NCBI RefSeq assembly: GCF_007829815.1
Contig: NZ_VIWT01000001.1
Coordinates: 372,001 to 436,000 of the forward strand
Length of the DNA: 64,000 bases
DNA from: Kitasatospora viridis
GTDB lineage: Bacteria > Actinomycetota > Actinomycetes > Streptomycetales > Streptomycetaceae
Direction of reading: 5' to 3'
Positions 57,279-64,000 of the stretch are shown in pieces; position 1 is the stretch's first letter; each line of letters starts with the position of its first letter. Under the pieces are notes generated by a model. The model was not told where the DNA came from and searched no databases. It saw only the letters and a list, made by a program, of their open reading frames with translations. The position numbers and the translations under genes are program-made.

Positions 57279-59315
57279 TCAGACCCGGCCCGTGGCCTTG
57301 CCCAGGTTCGACAGGTGTCCGCGGCGGGCGCGCAGCGTGTCGGGATGGTCAGGGCCGAGCACACGCTCACGGTCAGCGGCCAGCCGGGCGAAGAGCCGTG
57401 CGGCCTCCACGTGATCCCCGCCCGCACCGACGTAGGACGCATGGAGGTTCCGGCTGATCAGGGTGTCCACGTGGTCGGCGCCCAGGACCCGCTCACGATC
57501 AGCGACAACGCCGGCGCAGAGCCGCACGGCCTCCACGTAGTCACCAGTCCCGCCGACGCTGTACGCATGGTTGTGGCGGCTGCTCAAGGTGCCGGGGTGG
57601 TCGGCACCCAGGAACCGCTCACGGTCAGCGACCACGCGCGCGAAGAGCCGAGCACCCTCCGCACGATCCCCGGCTTCTCCGACGTACCGCGCGTGGTCGT
57701 GCCGGGTGCTCAGGGTGTCGGGATGGTCGGGGCCGAGCACACGCTCACGATCAGCGGCCAGGCGCGCGAAGAGCCGAGCGGCCTCCGCATAATCTCCGCC
57801 CTCACTGACGCGCCGCGCCTGATTGGATCGGGCGTTCAGGGTGTCGGGATGGTCGGGGCCGAGCACACGCTCACGATCGGCGGCCAGACGGGCGTAGAGC
57901 CGAGCAGCCTCCGCGTAGTCCCCGGCCTGACCGACGTGCCACGCGTGGAGGCTTCGACTGATCAGCGTGTCGACGTGGTCGGCGCCCAGGACCCGCTCAC
58001 GATCAACGACAACATCAGCGCACAGCCGCACCGCCTCCGCACGGTCCCCGGCCGCGCCGACGTTGTCCGCATGGTTGTGGCGGCTGCGCAAGGTACTGGG
58101 GTGGTCGGCGCCCAGGAACCGCTCACGGTCCGCCGCCACGCTCGCGAAGAGCCGGGCAGCCTCCACGCGGTCCCCGCCCACACCAACGTTCCACGCATGG
58201 TGATCCCGGCTGTTCAGGGCATCGAGGTGACCGGGACCCAGCACACGCTCACGGTCAGCGGCCACGCTCGCGAAGAGCCGCACTGCCTCCGCGTGGTCCC
58301 CGGCCTCACCGACGTACCGCGCATGGTCCTGTCGGGCCGCCAGGGTGTCGGGGTGGTCCGGGCCCAAGGCCCGCTCCAGATCAGCGGCGAGATCCGCGGC
58401 CAGCCGCACCACCTCGGTCTGCCCGCCGCCCGCGCTCCTGTCCTCGACGCCGCCGGCTTCTATGACGCGGAGTGCGTCGCGCACCGTGGCCGCGTCGGCC
58501 GGCCGGTCGTCGGGTTGCTTGGCCAGCAGCCCCAGGACGAGCTCGTCGAGCGCGGCCGAGATGCCCTCACGCCGGCGACTCGGCGCCTCCGGCTGCGAGC
58601 GGGCATGGGCCCACATCACGCCGAGCGTGTCATCGGCCTCGAACGGCGGCCGCCCGGTGAGGAGTTCGTAGAGCAGGCAGCCGACGCTGTACAGGTCCGA
58701 GCGCGGATCCACCGCCTGCCCCGGCTCCATCCGCTCCGGTGCCATGTAGTGCGCCGAGCCCACGACTTCGCCGTCCCGGGTGATCCTCGTGCGGTCGGCA
58801 TGCAGGTAGGCGGCGATGCCGAAGTCCACCACCTTGACGATGCCGCTGCTGCCACCGACCGGCTGCTTGACCAGCAGCACGTTGTCGGGCTTGATGTCCC
58901 GGTGCACGATCCCGGCACCGTGCGCAGCGGCGAGCGCGTCGCAGACCTGTGCACACCATTCGACGGCCTGAGCGGGAGACACCTGCGAGCGGCTGGTGAC
59001 GACGTCCTTGAGGGAACTGCCTCGGACCAGCTCCATCACCACGAAGGGCGTGCCCTGGCCGCCGGAGTCTTGCTGCACGCCGAAGTCGAGCACGGCGACG
59101 ATGTGCGGGTGGCCGAGCAACTGCGCCGCGAGCCTCGCCTCACGCCGGAAGCGGGAGCCCAGCTCCGAGTCAGCACGACCGAGTTGACTCCGAATCAGCT
59201 TGACGGCCACCTCGCGGTCCAGCCGCTCGTCATGGGCGCTCCACACCGCACCCATGCCGCCGTGCCCGAGAAGGGCCTCCAACCGGTACCGACCGTCAAG
59301 AACCGTCCCCTGCAT
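57279..59315 (-). CDS. Serine/threonine protein kinase with nine TPR-like repeats
   Basis: 678 residues. The N-terminal Hanks kinase has G-loop LGHGGMGAVW, ATP-binding K39, catalytic VHRDIKPDN (D140), VVDFGIA (DFG) and YMAPER. The kinase is followed by an Ala-rich linker and, from residue 312 to the end, eight 42-residue units plus a 31-residue ninth with consensus DRERVLGPDHPDTL...AGD..EAARLFA..AA. This is the kinesin-light-chain/NB-ARC-type TPR seen in actinobacterial signalling proteins. No transmembrane segment is visible, unlike PknB-type kinases, so it is probably cytoplasmic. The repeats likely bind a protein partner. It is monocistronic. Confidence 0.93.
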   Translation of the reverse strand: MQGTVLDGRYRLEALLGHGGMGAVWSAHDERLDREVAVKLIRSQLGRADSELGSRFRREARLAAQLLGHPHIVAVLDFGVQQDSGGQGTPFVVMELVRGSSLKDVVTSRSQVSPAQAVEWCAQVCDALAAAHGAGIVHRDIKPDNVLLVKQPVGGSSGIVKVVDFGIAAYLHADRTRITRDGEVVGSAHYMAPERMEPGQAVDPRSDLYSVGCLLYELLTGRPPFEADDTLGVMWAHARSQPEAPSRRREGISAALDELVLGLLAKQPDDRPADAATVRDALRVIEAGGVEDRSAGGGQTEVVRLAADLAADLERALGPDHPDTLAARQDHARYVGEAGDHAEAVRLFASVAADRERVLGPGHLDALNSRDHHAWNVGVGGDRVEAARLFASVAADRERFLGADHPSTLRSRHNHADNVGAAGDRAEAVRLCADVVVDRERVLGADHVDTLISRSLHAWHVGQAGDYAEAARLYARLAADRERVLGPDHPDTLNARSNQARRVSEGGDYAEAARLFARLAADRERVLGPDHPDTLSTRHDHARYVGEAGDRAEGARLFARVVADRERFLGADHPGTLSSRHNHAYSVGGTGDYVEAVRLCAGVVADRERVLGADHVDTLISRNLHASYVGAGGDHVEAARLFARLAADRERVLGPDHPDTLRARRGHLSNLGKATGRV
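57282..58382 (-). repeat. 126-bp tandem repeats encoding TPR-like units
   Basis: Eight full 126-bp units and a partial ninth inside the kinase gene. Units 3, 4 and 5 resemble units 7, 8 and 9 more than their neighbours (for instance RFLGADHP with RLCA, then ADHVDTLIS), showing a higher-order repeat of four units (504 bp). Confidence 0.85.
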
Positions 59316-59533
59316 GCGTCCCCCGAACCTCAGCTTGGGAGGCCAAGGCTAGTTGACGACAGCCACCGTGGCACTGCCCCGGCCCGCCCGCTCGGGTTCG
59401 ACGCGTAGGACATGACGTCGAGCTCGACCGGCCATCGGGCGGCAACGTCGAGCATGCTCCCACCGGATGTACGCGATGACCGGCACGGAGACGTCCCTGG
59501 CCCGACGCATCACCGCTCCAACAAGCCAGTCCG
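59316..59533. other. Intergenic region between kinase start and PIN gene end
   Basis: 218 nt. It should hold the kinase promoter on the minus strand, but no clear hexamers or genes are seen. Confidence 0.35.
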
Positions 59534-59947
59534 TCAGACAGCCACGATCCTCACGCGATCACCGCAGAGCTTGGTCATATCGTCGACGTCCGACGTCAGC
59601 AGCACGACCGGCCGCTGCTGACGCAGCGCCATCTCGGCCACGGCCGCGTCGATCGCGTACTTGTGACCGTGCAGGCCCGCGCCGATCAGTATCGCCGAAG
59701 CGGTTCGCGCCTCCTCTTCGCCGATCGGCACGATCCGCAGACCCGACAGGATCCATCGCAGTCGAGCCTGGTCAGTGCGACTGTGGACGGCTTCGATGAT
59801 GGTCAGAGCGCTGATCACCACTTCCATGCCCCGCCTGCGAGCCTCAGCGACCATCGCGACAGCGGGCTCGTGATCATTGAGCAGCTTGGAGAGGCCCTCG
59901 GAGTCGAGCACCAAGGTTCCCTCGTGACTCAGCTTGCGACGGGCCAT
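59534..59947 (-). CDS. PIN-domain ribonuclease, VapC-like toxin
   Basis: 137 residues. The four acidic PIN residues are visible: D15 (LVLDSEGL), E52 (LTIIEAVHS), D100 (YAIDAAVAE) and D120 (LLTSDVDDM). PIN toxins cut RNA (often tRNA or rRNA) when freed from their antitoxin. The gene overlaps the upstream ribbon-helix-helix-like antitoxin gene by 19 nt, the standard toxin-antitoxin layout. Confidence 0.88.
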   Translation of the reverse strand: MARRKLSHEGTLVLDSEGLSKLLNDHEPAVAMVAEARRRGMEVVISALTIIEAVHSRTDQARLRWILSGLRIVPIGEEEARTASAILIGAGLHGHKYAIDAAVAEMALRQQRPVVLLTSDVDDMTKLCGDRVRIVAV

Positions 59948-60213
59948 TCGCCCTCCTCGGCGAACACCTCGTCGAAGACCTGGCGGGCCCGGTCCTGCTC
60001 GGTCGCCGAAATCGGGCCCTGCCGGCGCTCATAGTCGGCGAGGTACTCGTCCAGGATCTGGCCGCGCAGTTCCCGCTCGACGGCCATGGCGATGAAGGCC
60101 GAGAACTCGCGCTTGCCCACGCGTTGGCGAATCGCCTCAGCCGTACCTTCGGGCAGCGAGAGGCTGACCCTAGTGGCTGGTCCCTCGCCAATGCTGTATG
60201 GCGTCTCAGTCAT
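59929..60213 (-). CDS. Ribbon-helix-helix-type antitoxin, VapB-like
   Basis: 94 residues. The N-terminus has an RHH-like strand and helices (TRVSLSLPEGTAEAIRQRVG, then FSAFIAMAVEREL), and the acidic C-terminal half probably wraps the toxin. It precedes and overlaps a PIN toxin gene. GATAAT (60227-60222) ends 8 nt before the ATG with no Shine-Dalgarno, so it may be leaderless. It is expected to neutralise the toxin and repress its own promoter. Confidence 0.82.
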   Translation of the reverse strand: MTETPYSIGEGPATRVSLSLPEGTAEAIRQRVGKREFSAFIAMAVERELRGQILDEYLADYERRQGPISATEQDRARQVFDEVFAEEGEWPVAS

Positions 60214-60241
60214 GGAGCCAGATTATCAAAGAAGTAGGAAG

Positions 60242-60270
60242 AGGCCTCGATCACAGCTAACCCGAGGCCT
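60242..60270 (-). terminator. Terminator of the GH12 gene
   Basis: AGGCCTCG (60242-60249) pairs with CGAGGCCT (60263-60270); on the minus strand the stem is followed by a T-rich stretch (CTTCCTACTTCTTTG). Confidence 0.6.
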
Positions 60271-60320
60271 TCGTCGCTCACTGTCCCATCTGCCGGCCCA
60301 TCCACCAGCTGCTGTCCGGG

Positions 60321-61859
60321 TCAGGACGGCAGGTACCACGTCTGGCTGTTCGACACCGTGCAGCCCGCGAGTTGGAGCTGCACGCCCGCTACCGTCGAGC
60401 TCTGGGGGTCGTCGAGGCAGAGTCCATCCGCGACGTGGCTCAGGTAGCCGCTGGGGTGGACGGCCCACTGTTGGCCCGGGGTGCCGTCGCAGGTGGCGAG
60501 GGTGACCGTTGAGCCGGTGGCCGTCGGCTGGAGGCACTGGCCGAGGGCGCGGAGGGTGCCGTCGTTGGCGAGGGTCCAGATCTGCGCACCGGTGTAGGTG
60601 CAGCCGGAGAGCACGGCCGCCGTTCCCGCCGAGGTGTCGGTGAGGCACTTCTGGGCGGCCGCGTTGGTGAGTCCGCCGGAGATCTGCACGCCGTTGTAGG
60701 GCAGCCGGTACTGCTGGGCGGCGGTGCCGTTGCAGGGGTAGAGCTGCGGTTGCACGCCCCAGGTGGTCGACGAGTTGGGGTCGTCCAAGCACAGACCGGT
60801 CCCCGCGTTCACCAGCGAGTGCGAGGCGCCGGGCCGCCACTTCGCGGCGGCGTCGGTGCAAGGGCCGATCACGATCGGGCTCCCGGGTGCCGTGCCGGTG
60901 GGCTCCAGACACTTGCCCAGTACCTGGAGGGTGCCGTCGTCGGCGAAGGTCCAGGTCTGCGCGTTGGTGCCGTTGCAGCCCCAGAGGTCGACCGGGCTGC
61001 CGTCGGTGGTCGCCGAGTGGTAGTCGTCCAGGCAGCGGCCCGGGATGCCCGAGGTGACCGCGCCGGTGGGCAGGCCGGTGGCGGGCTCGAAGGAGAAGGC
61101 GTTGGTGGCCAGCCCGGTGCCGTTCTCCCAGACCTCGAAGCCGGCGGAGACGCCGCACAGGTACTGCGCCTGGGGCAGGTAGCCCCGGCTGATCGCGTCG
61201 ATCGCGAACAGCCGCAGGTCGAGGTGGTCGACGGCGGTGGTCGCGGTGGGCAGCTGATAGTTGATCAGGTGGTGGGTCGGCGAGATGGTCGCCGCGTTCA
61301 CCTGGTAGCCGGTGCCGCCGATGTCGACCGTGCCGACGGCGGTCGGACCGTAGGGCTTGGCCTGCGGCCCCTGGCCGTTGAGCCAGATCATCAGCTCGTC
61401 GCTGCCGGTCGGGTCGCAGCTGGTGGCGTTGGCGCTGAACCACAGGTCGTACGCGGCGTCGTAGGTGCCCGGGACGCCCTGGGTCGTGTGCCAGCTGCTC
61501 GTCGCGTCACCGAGCGAGGCGACCGGGATCGGCAGGCCCTGGAGGGGCTTGATGTAGGCGTAGGCGCCCGGTCCCTGGTTGGGGTTGGTGATGGTGCCGG
61601 CGGTCAACTGGCTGGTGGTGAGCGTGAAGTCGGCGCCGCCGTCGGTGCTGACGCACTGCTGGACCTTGGCCGGGTCCGCGTTCCACTCACCGGCCCCGAC
61701 CTCGTAGCCGCCCGCCACCGTGACCGTGTTCTGCCCGCACACCGGCCCGGCCGGGGCGGCCGCGGCCGCCCCGGCGAACGGGCCGGATCCGGTGGCCGCG
61801 CACAACAGCGCGGCGCCCAGCAGTGCCACTCGGCGTCGTGCCGAGGCGGTGCTTCGCAT
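60321..61859 (-). CDS. Secreted GH12 glycoside hydrolase with ricin-B-type lectin modules
   Basis: 512 residues with signal peptide ~1-35. The GH12 jelly roll (~40-255) has both catalytic glutamates: E155 (GSDELMIWLN, nucleophile) and E242 (AGFEVWENGTG, acid/base). The C-terminal ~255 residues are two ricin-B-like trefoils with recurring CLDD and Q-x-W motifs (NAQTWTF, GQQWAV, SQTWYL). GH12 enzymes cut beta-1,4-glucan or xyloglucan; the lectin modules would anchor it to polysaccharide. Disulfides are likely. It is monocistronic, divergent from a Phd/RelE-like pair. Confidence 0.92.
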   Translation of the reverse strand: MRSTASARRRVALLGAALLCAATGSGPFAGAAAAAPAGPVCGQNTVTVAGGYEVGAGEWNADPAKVQQCVSTDGGADFTLTTSQLTAGTITNPNQGPGAYAYIKPLQGLPIPVASLGDATSSWHTTQGVPGTYDAAYDLWFSANATSCDPTGSDELMIWLNGQGPQAKPYGPTAVGTVDIGGTGYQVNAATISPTHHLINYQLPTATTAVDHLDLRLFAIDAISRGYLPQAQYLCGVSAGFEVWENGTGLATNAFSFEPATGLPTGAVTSGIPGRCLDDYHSATTDGSPVDLWGCNGTNAQTWTFADDGTLQVLGKCLEPTGTAPGSPIVIGPCTDAAAKWRPGASHSLVNAGTGLCLDDPNSSTTWGVQPQLYPCNGTAAQQYRLPYNGVQISGGLTNAAAQKCLTDTSAGTAAVLSGCTYTGAQIWTLANDGTLRALGQCLQPTATGSTVTLATCDGTPGQQWAVHPSGYLSHVADGLCLDDPQSSTVAGVQLQLAGCTVSNSQTWYLPS

Positions 61860-61954
61860 GAGGACCCCCCTTGTCGTCTGCGGGTGATCCTAGATCCAGC
61901 GCCGCCCCAGCCCCCGCGGCGGCGTGCAGTACCTGCACGATCAATGCCGAACGG

Positions 61955-61984
61955 TTGACTTCGGAACGTATTCCGAAATAGCGT
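61955..61984 (+). promoter_or_regulatory. Promoter of the Phd/RelE-like pair (leaderless)
   Basis: TTGACT (61955-61960), 18 nt, TAGCGT (61979-61984), which ends 6 nt before the ATG. The spacer is filled by the operator palindrome. Confidence 0.65.
61960..61977. promoter_or_regulatory. Operator palindrome of the Phd/RelE-like pair
   Basis: TTCGGAA-CGTA-TTCCGAA, perfect 7-nt arms, placed exactly between -35 and -10. It fits autorepression by the antitoxin or toxin-antitoxin complex. Confidence 0.75.
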
Positions 61985-61990
61985 GAACCC

Positions 61991-62452
61991 ATGTCCACTC
62001 TCACCGTGTCGTTCTCCGACCTCTCGAAGAACTCGAAGCGTGTCGCGGACACCGTCGAACAGGCCCAGCGGGTCCATGTGACGCGCCGGGACGGCGAGGA
62101 TCTCTATCTGACCACCGAGCGTCACGACCGCGAGCGCGAGGAGACCGCCGATGTCACCGCGCGGTTGTTCGCCGCGCTGATCGCCAGCGACGAGGGGGCG
62201 CGCGCCGTCCTTCTCGCGCTGCCCGAGGTCTTCCCGTGGACTCGACATCTGTCGGCCGAAGAGGTTCGGGAGTTCGTCGTCGACCTCATAAACGCCACCC
62301 GCGACGTGGTCGAGCTGGATGTCCACGCCAATCTGCACCGCGTGATCGTCGAATGGCGCGCCACCGCCCGGATCCTGGCTGATCCCAGCCTGGCCGTGCA
62401 GCTCACCGAGCCCCTCCCCAGCGAGGACCACGGTGAGGTGCCGGCCCCGTGA
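61991..62452 (+). CDS. Phd/YefM-like antitoxin with long C-terminal extension
   Basis: 153 residues. The first ~50 (VSFSDLSKNSKRVADTVEQA, then HVTRRDGEDLYLTTERHD) have the Phd/YefM fold: a DNA-binding dimer that uses the N-terminus to bind its promoter. The following ~100 residues (VTARLFAALIASDEGARAVL, AEEVREFVVDLINATRDVVE) are longer than usual and may hold the toxin-binding part. The stop overlaps the toxin start as GTGA. The palindrome in its promoter is the likely autoregulatory site. Confidence 0.82.
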   Translation: MSTLTVSFSDLSKNSKRVADTVEQAQRVHVTRRDGEDLYLTTERHDREREETADVTARLFAALIASDEGARAVLLALPEVFPWTRHLSAEEVREFVVDLINATRDVVELDVHANLHRVIVEWRATARILADPSLAVQLTEPLPSEDHGEVPAP

Positions 62453-62805
62453 GCCCCAAGCGTGGCGACGATGTCCCACCACCCCCGATCGGTGGCGAGT
62501 GGCGACTGCGGTTCGCCACGAACGAGGCGGCGAAGGGGTGGGGCGATCTCTGTGTGGAGGCACCTGGGAACACCCGGCGTTGCTTCGAAGCGCTCCGCAC
62601 CGCGCCGGACTCCCTGACCGACCCGGATCGGCAGCACCGACTCCGCGGGCGCCTGGCGACCCGTGTCCTGGGAGGAACGGAGTTGCCGCAGTGGGAGTAC
62701 GAGGTGACCGCCGGTGGGCGCGTCCGCTACCTGATCGACGAGCCCACCCGCACCGTCCATCTCGTTTACGCCTCGCCTCGGCATCCCAAGGACACCGACA
62801 GCTGA
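62449..62805 (+). CDS. RelE/ParE-like toxin
   Basis: 118 residues from a GTG that overlaps the antitoxin stop. RelE-fold features: AAKGWGDLCVEAPGNTRRCF (helices), DRQHRLRGRLA, WEYEVTAGGRVRYLID and the final strand RTVHLVYASPRHPK. RelE toxins cut mRNA at the ribosome; whether this one does is not certain as the catalytic residues vary. The pairing with a Phd-like protein is a known mixed arrangement. Confidence 0.8.
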   Translation: MSPKRGDDVPPPPIGGEWRLRFATNEAAKGWGDLCVEAPGNTRRCFEALRTAPDSLTDPDRQHRLRGRLATRVLGGTELPQWEYEVTAGGRVRYLIDEPTRTVHLVYASPRHPKDTDS

Positions 62806-62841
62806 CCCGATCTCCGGGCGGACCCGTTCTGGATCCGCGTC

Positions 62842-63108
62842 TCAGCGCCGCGAGTTGCCGAACAGCAGCCGGTAGACGATCAGCAGCACCAGCGCCCCCG
62901 CGATGGCGGCGACCCAGGTCTGCAGGTCGTAGAAGTGCCGCGCGACCGGGCGGTGGAGGAAGTGCGAGGAGAGCCAGCCGCCGACGAACGAGCCGGCGAT
63001 GCCGATCAGCGTGGTGACGATCAGGCCGCCCGGGTCGCGGCCGGGCAGCAGCAGCTTGGCGATCGCCCCGGCCAGCAGGCCCAGCACGATCCAACTCAGA
63101 ACACCCAT
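62842..63108 (-). CDS. GlsB/YeaQ/YmgE-family small membrane protein
   Basis: 88 residues from the ATG at 63108 (AAAGGGGAGG just upstream); an upstream in-frame ATG is rejected. Three hydrophobic segments: LSWIVLGLLAGAIAKLLLPG, then IVTTLIGIAGSFVGGWLSSH and TWVAAIAGALVLLIVYRLL. This is the transglycosylase-associated family, whose members are often stress-induced; biochemical role unknown. It is divergent from a two-component system. Confidence 0.92.
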   Translation of the reverse strand: MGVLSWIVLGLLAGAIAKLLLPGRDPGGLIVTTLIGIAGSFVGGWLSSHFLHRPVARHFYDLQTWVAAIAGALVLLIVYRLLFGNSRR

Positions 63109-63198
63109 GTCCTCCCCTTTCGTCATGGAGTGGGACGCCACTCACCGTCTTCCCGGTTGCTGAGAAAACTCTCATCGGACCGTGCGACCGTGTCGCCC

Positions 63199-63921
63199 AT
63201 GGCCAGCACGCTCAGCACGCTCAGCACCGAGCACACCGGACAGGTCCTGGTGGTGGACGACGACGCCACCATCCGCCGCTCCCTGGAGCGCGGCTTGCGG
63301 CTGAGCGGGTTCGCCGTGCGCTCGGCCGACGGCGGCACGACAGCGCTGGAAATGATCGCCGAGACGCCGCCGGACGTCGTCGTGCTCGACGTCTCGATGC
63401 CCGACCTGTCCGGCACCGAGGTCTGCCGGCGCCTCCGCGCGGACGGCTGCGACCTGCCCGTGCTGATGCTCTCCGCGCTGGACGAGCTGGGCGACCGGGT
63501 GTCCGGGCTCCAGGCCGGGGCCGACGACTACCTGGTCAAGCCGTTCGCGCTGGAGGAACTGGTGCTGCGGCTGCGGGCCCTGCTGCGCCGCCGTCCGCCC
63601 GCCGGCGACGGCGTGCTGCGGGTCGGCCCGCTCGAGATCTCCCCCGCCACCCGCGAGGTGCGCCGGGACGGCGAGCCGGTGCACCTGACCCGCCGCGAGT
63701 TCGAGCTGCTGGAGCAGCTGGCCCGCAACGCCGGCCTGGTGCTGACCCGCGATCAGCTGCTGGACCGGGTCTGGGGCTACGACTTCGAGGTGCGCACCGA
63801 CGCCGTCGACACCTTCGTCAGCTACCTGCGCCGCAAGCTGGAGGACGGCGGACGGGAGCGGCTGGTGCACACCGTGCGCGGGGTCGGGTTCGTACTGCGG
63901 ATACCGGGGGTGCAGAGATGA
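63199..63921 (+). CDS. OmpR-family response regulator
   Basis: 240 residues. The receiver (~15-125) has VLVVDDDATIRRSLERGL, the phosphoacceptor Asp in VVVLDVSMPDLSG, and Lys in YLVKPF. The winged-helix output domain (~140-238) has HLTRREFELLEQLARNAGLV, and DAVDTFVSYLRRKLEDG. Its TGA overlaps the start of a histidine kinase gene (ATGA), so the pair forms a two-component system; MprA/TcrA-like by layout. The stimulus is unknown. No ribosome-binding site is visible, so it may be leaderless. Confidence 0.94.
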   Translation: MASTLSTLSTEHTGQVLVVDDDATIRRSLERGLRLSGFAVRSADGGTTALEMIAETPPDVVVLDVSMPDLSGTEVCRRLRADGCDLPVLMLSALDELGDRVSGLQAGADDYLVKPFALEELVLRLRALLRRRPPAGDGVLRVGPLEISPATREVRRDGEPVHLTRREFELLEQLARNAGLVLTRDQLLDRVWGYDFEVRTDAVDTFVSYLRRKLEDGGRERLVHTVRGVGFVLRIPGVQR

Positions 63922-64000
63922 GGCTCGCCACCAGGATCGCGCTCTGGTCCGGCGCGGTGGTCTGCGTCCTCGTGCTCGGCGCGGGCGCGCTGCTGCTCGG
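63918..64000 (+). CDS. Sensor histidine kinase, 3' truncated by window end
   Basis: Only 27 codons are visible. The N-terminus MRLATRIALWSGAVVCVLVL continues hydrophobic (GAGALLL), a first transmembrane segment. The ATGA overlap with the OmpR-type regulator and this N-terminus make a cognate sensor kinase very likely; kinase domains lie beyond the window. Confidence 0.8.
   Translation, partial: MRLATRIALWSGAVVCVLVLGAGALLL

Noticed and set aside
57282..58382. CRISPR-like or non-coding tandem repeat
   Set aside because: The 126-bp units are contiguous, without spacers, and encode regular TPR-like units in frame with a kinase.
1..64000. tRNA, rRNA, transposase, integrase or phage genes
   Set aside because: Looked for on both strands by characteristic motifs and found none that could be supported.

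Overview
The window is very GC-rich and densely coded, with frequent GTG starts, ATGA/GTGA gene overlaps and families typical of Streptomycetaceae: a conservon (cvnABCD), a DasR-like dre site, an iron box of the DmdR/IdeR type, and many secreted hydrolases with ricin-B or chitin-binding modules. A Streptomyces or Kitasatospora chromosome is the best guess. No rRNA, tRNA, insertion sequence, integrase or CRISPR array was recognised. || Layout. 1-5800: end of an IclR regulator, a receiver-less OmpR-type winged-helix regulator, and a complete conservon on the minus strand. 6111-11594: acyl-CoA ligase, dre-controlled GH18 chitinase, SGNH lipase, VOC protein and NUDIX hydrolase. 11792-16956: sbcDC, YjbQ with a small zinc-ribbon protein, and a small unknown. 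17639-23354: two GT2 glycosyltransferases, PlsC, an ABC exporter whose start codon lies in a palindrome, and an SDR. 23446-28608: an operon of Baeyer-Villiger-type monooxygenase, alpha/beta hydrolase and SDR, divergent from a MerR-like regulator, then an inositol-phosphatase-like enzyme. || 28748-34165 is the most interesting region. All its genes are on the minus strand. It begins with an iron-box promoter driving diaminobutyrate aminotransferase and decarboxylase genes, which together would make 1,3-diaminopropane. No siderophore synthetase follows. After about 580 bp holding a promoter-like sequence and a 41-codon small ORF come a cyclodipeptide synthase (AlbC type, NYH subfamily) and a P450 strikingly like mycobacterial CYP121. 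In the P450, three positions that contact the substrate in CYP121 are changed. This looks like a diketopiperazine pathway whose product may not be mycocyclosin. || 34240-43686: orphan NarL-type regulator, unknown protein, modABC molybdate transporter, ArsR/DUF5937 regulator divergent from an MFS exporter across a palindrome, a PTH2-like protein, an unknown and a YbjQ protein. 43730-49962: flavoprotein, the paaABCDE phenylacetyl-CoA epoxidase operon with a TetR-type operator, and an M20 peptidase translationally coupled to a 46-codon small ORF. 50471-61859: GH59 galactosidase-like enzyme with lectin repeats, aldo/keto reductase and TetR regulator with a shared operator, S53 peptidase (TTG start), a serine/threonine kinase with nine 42-residue TPR-like repeats, a VapBC-like pair and a GH12/ricin-B enzyme. 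61991-64000: a Phd/RelE-like pair with a palindromic operator inside its promoter, a GlsB-like membrane protein, and a two-component system cut by the window edge. At least eight genes look leaderless, with a -10 hexamer 6-8 nt before the start codon.
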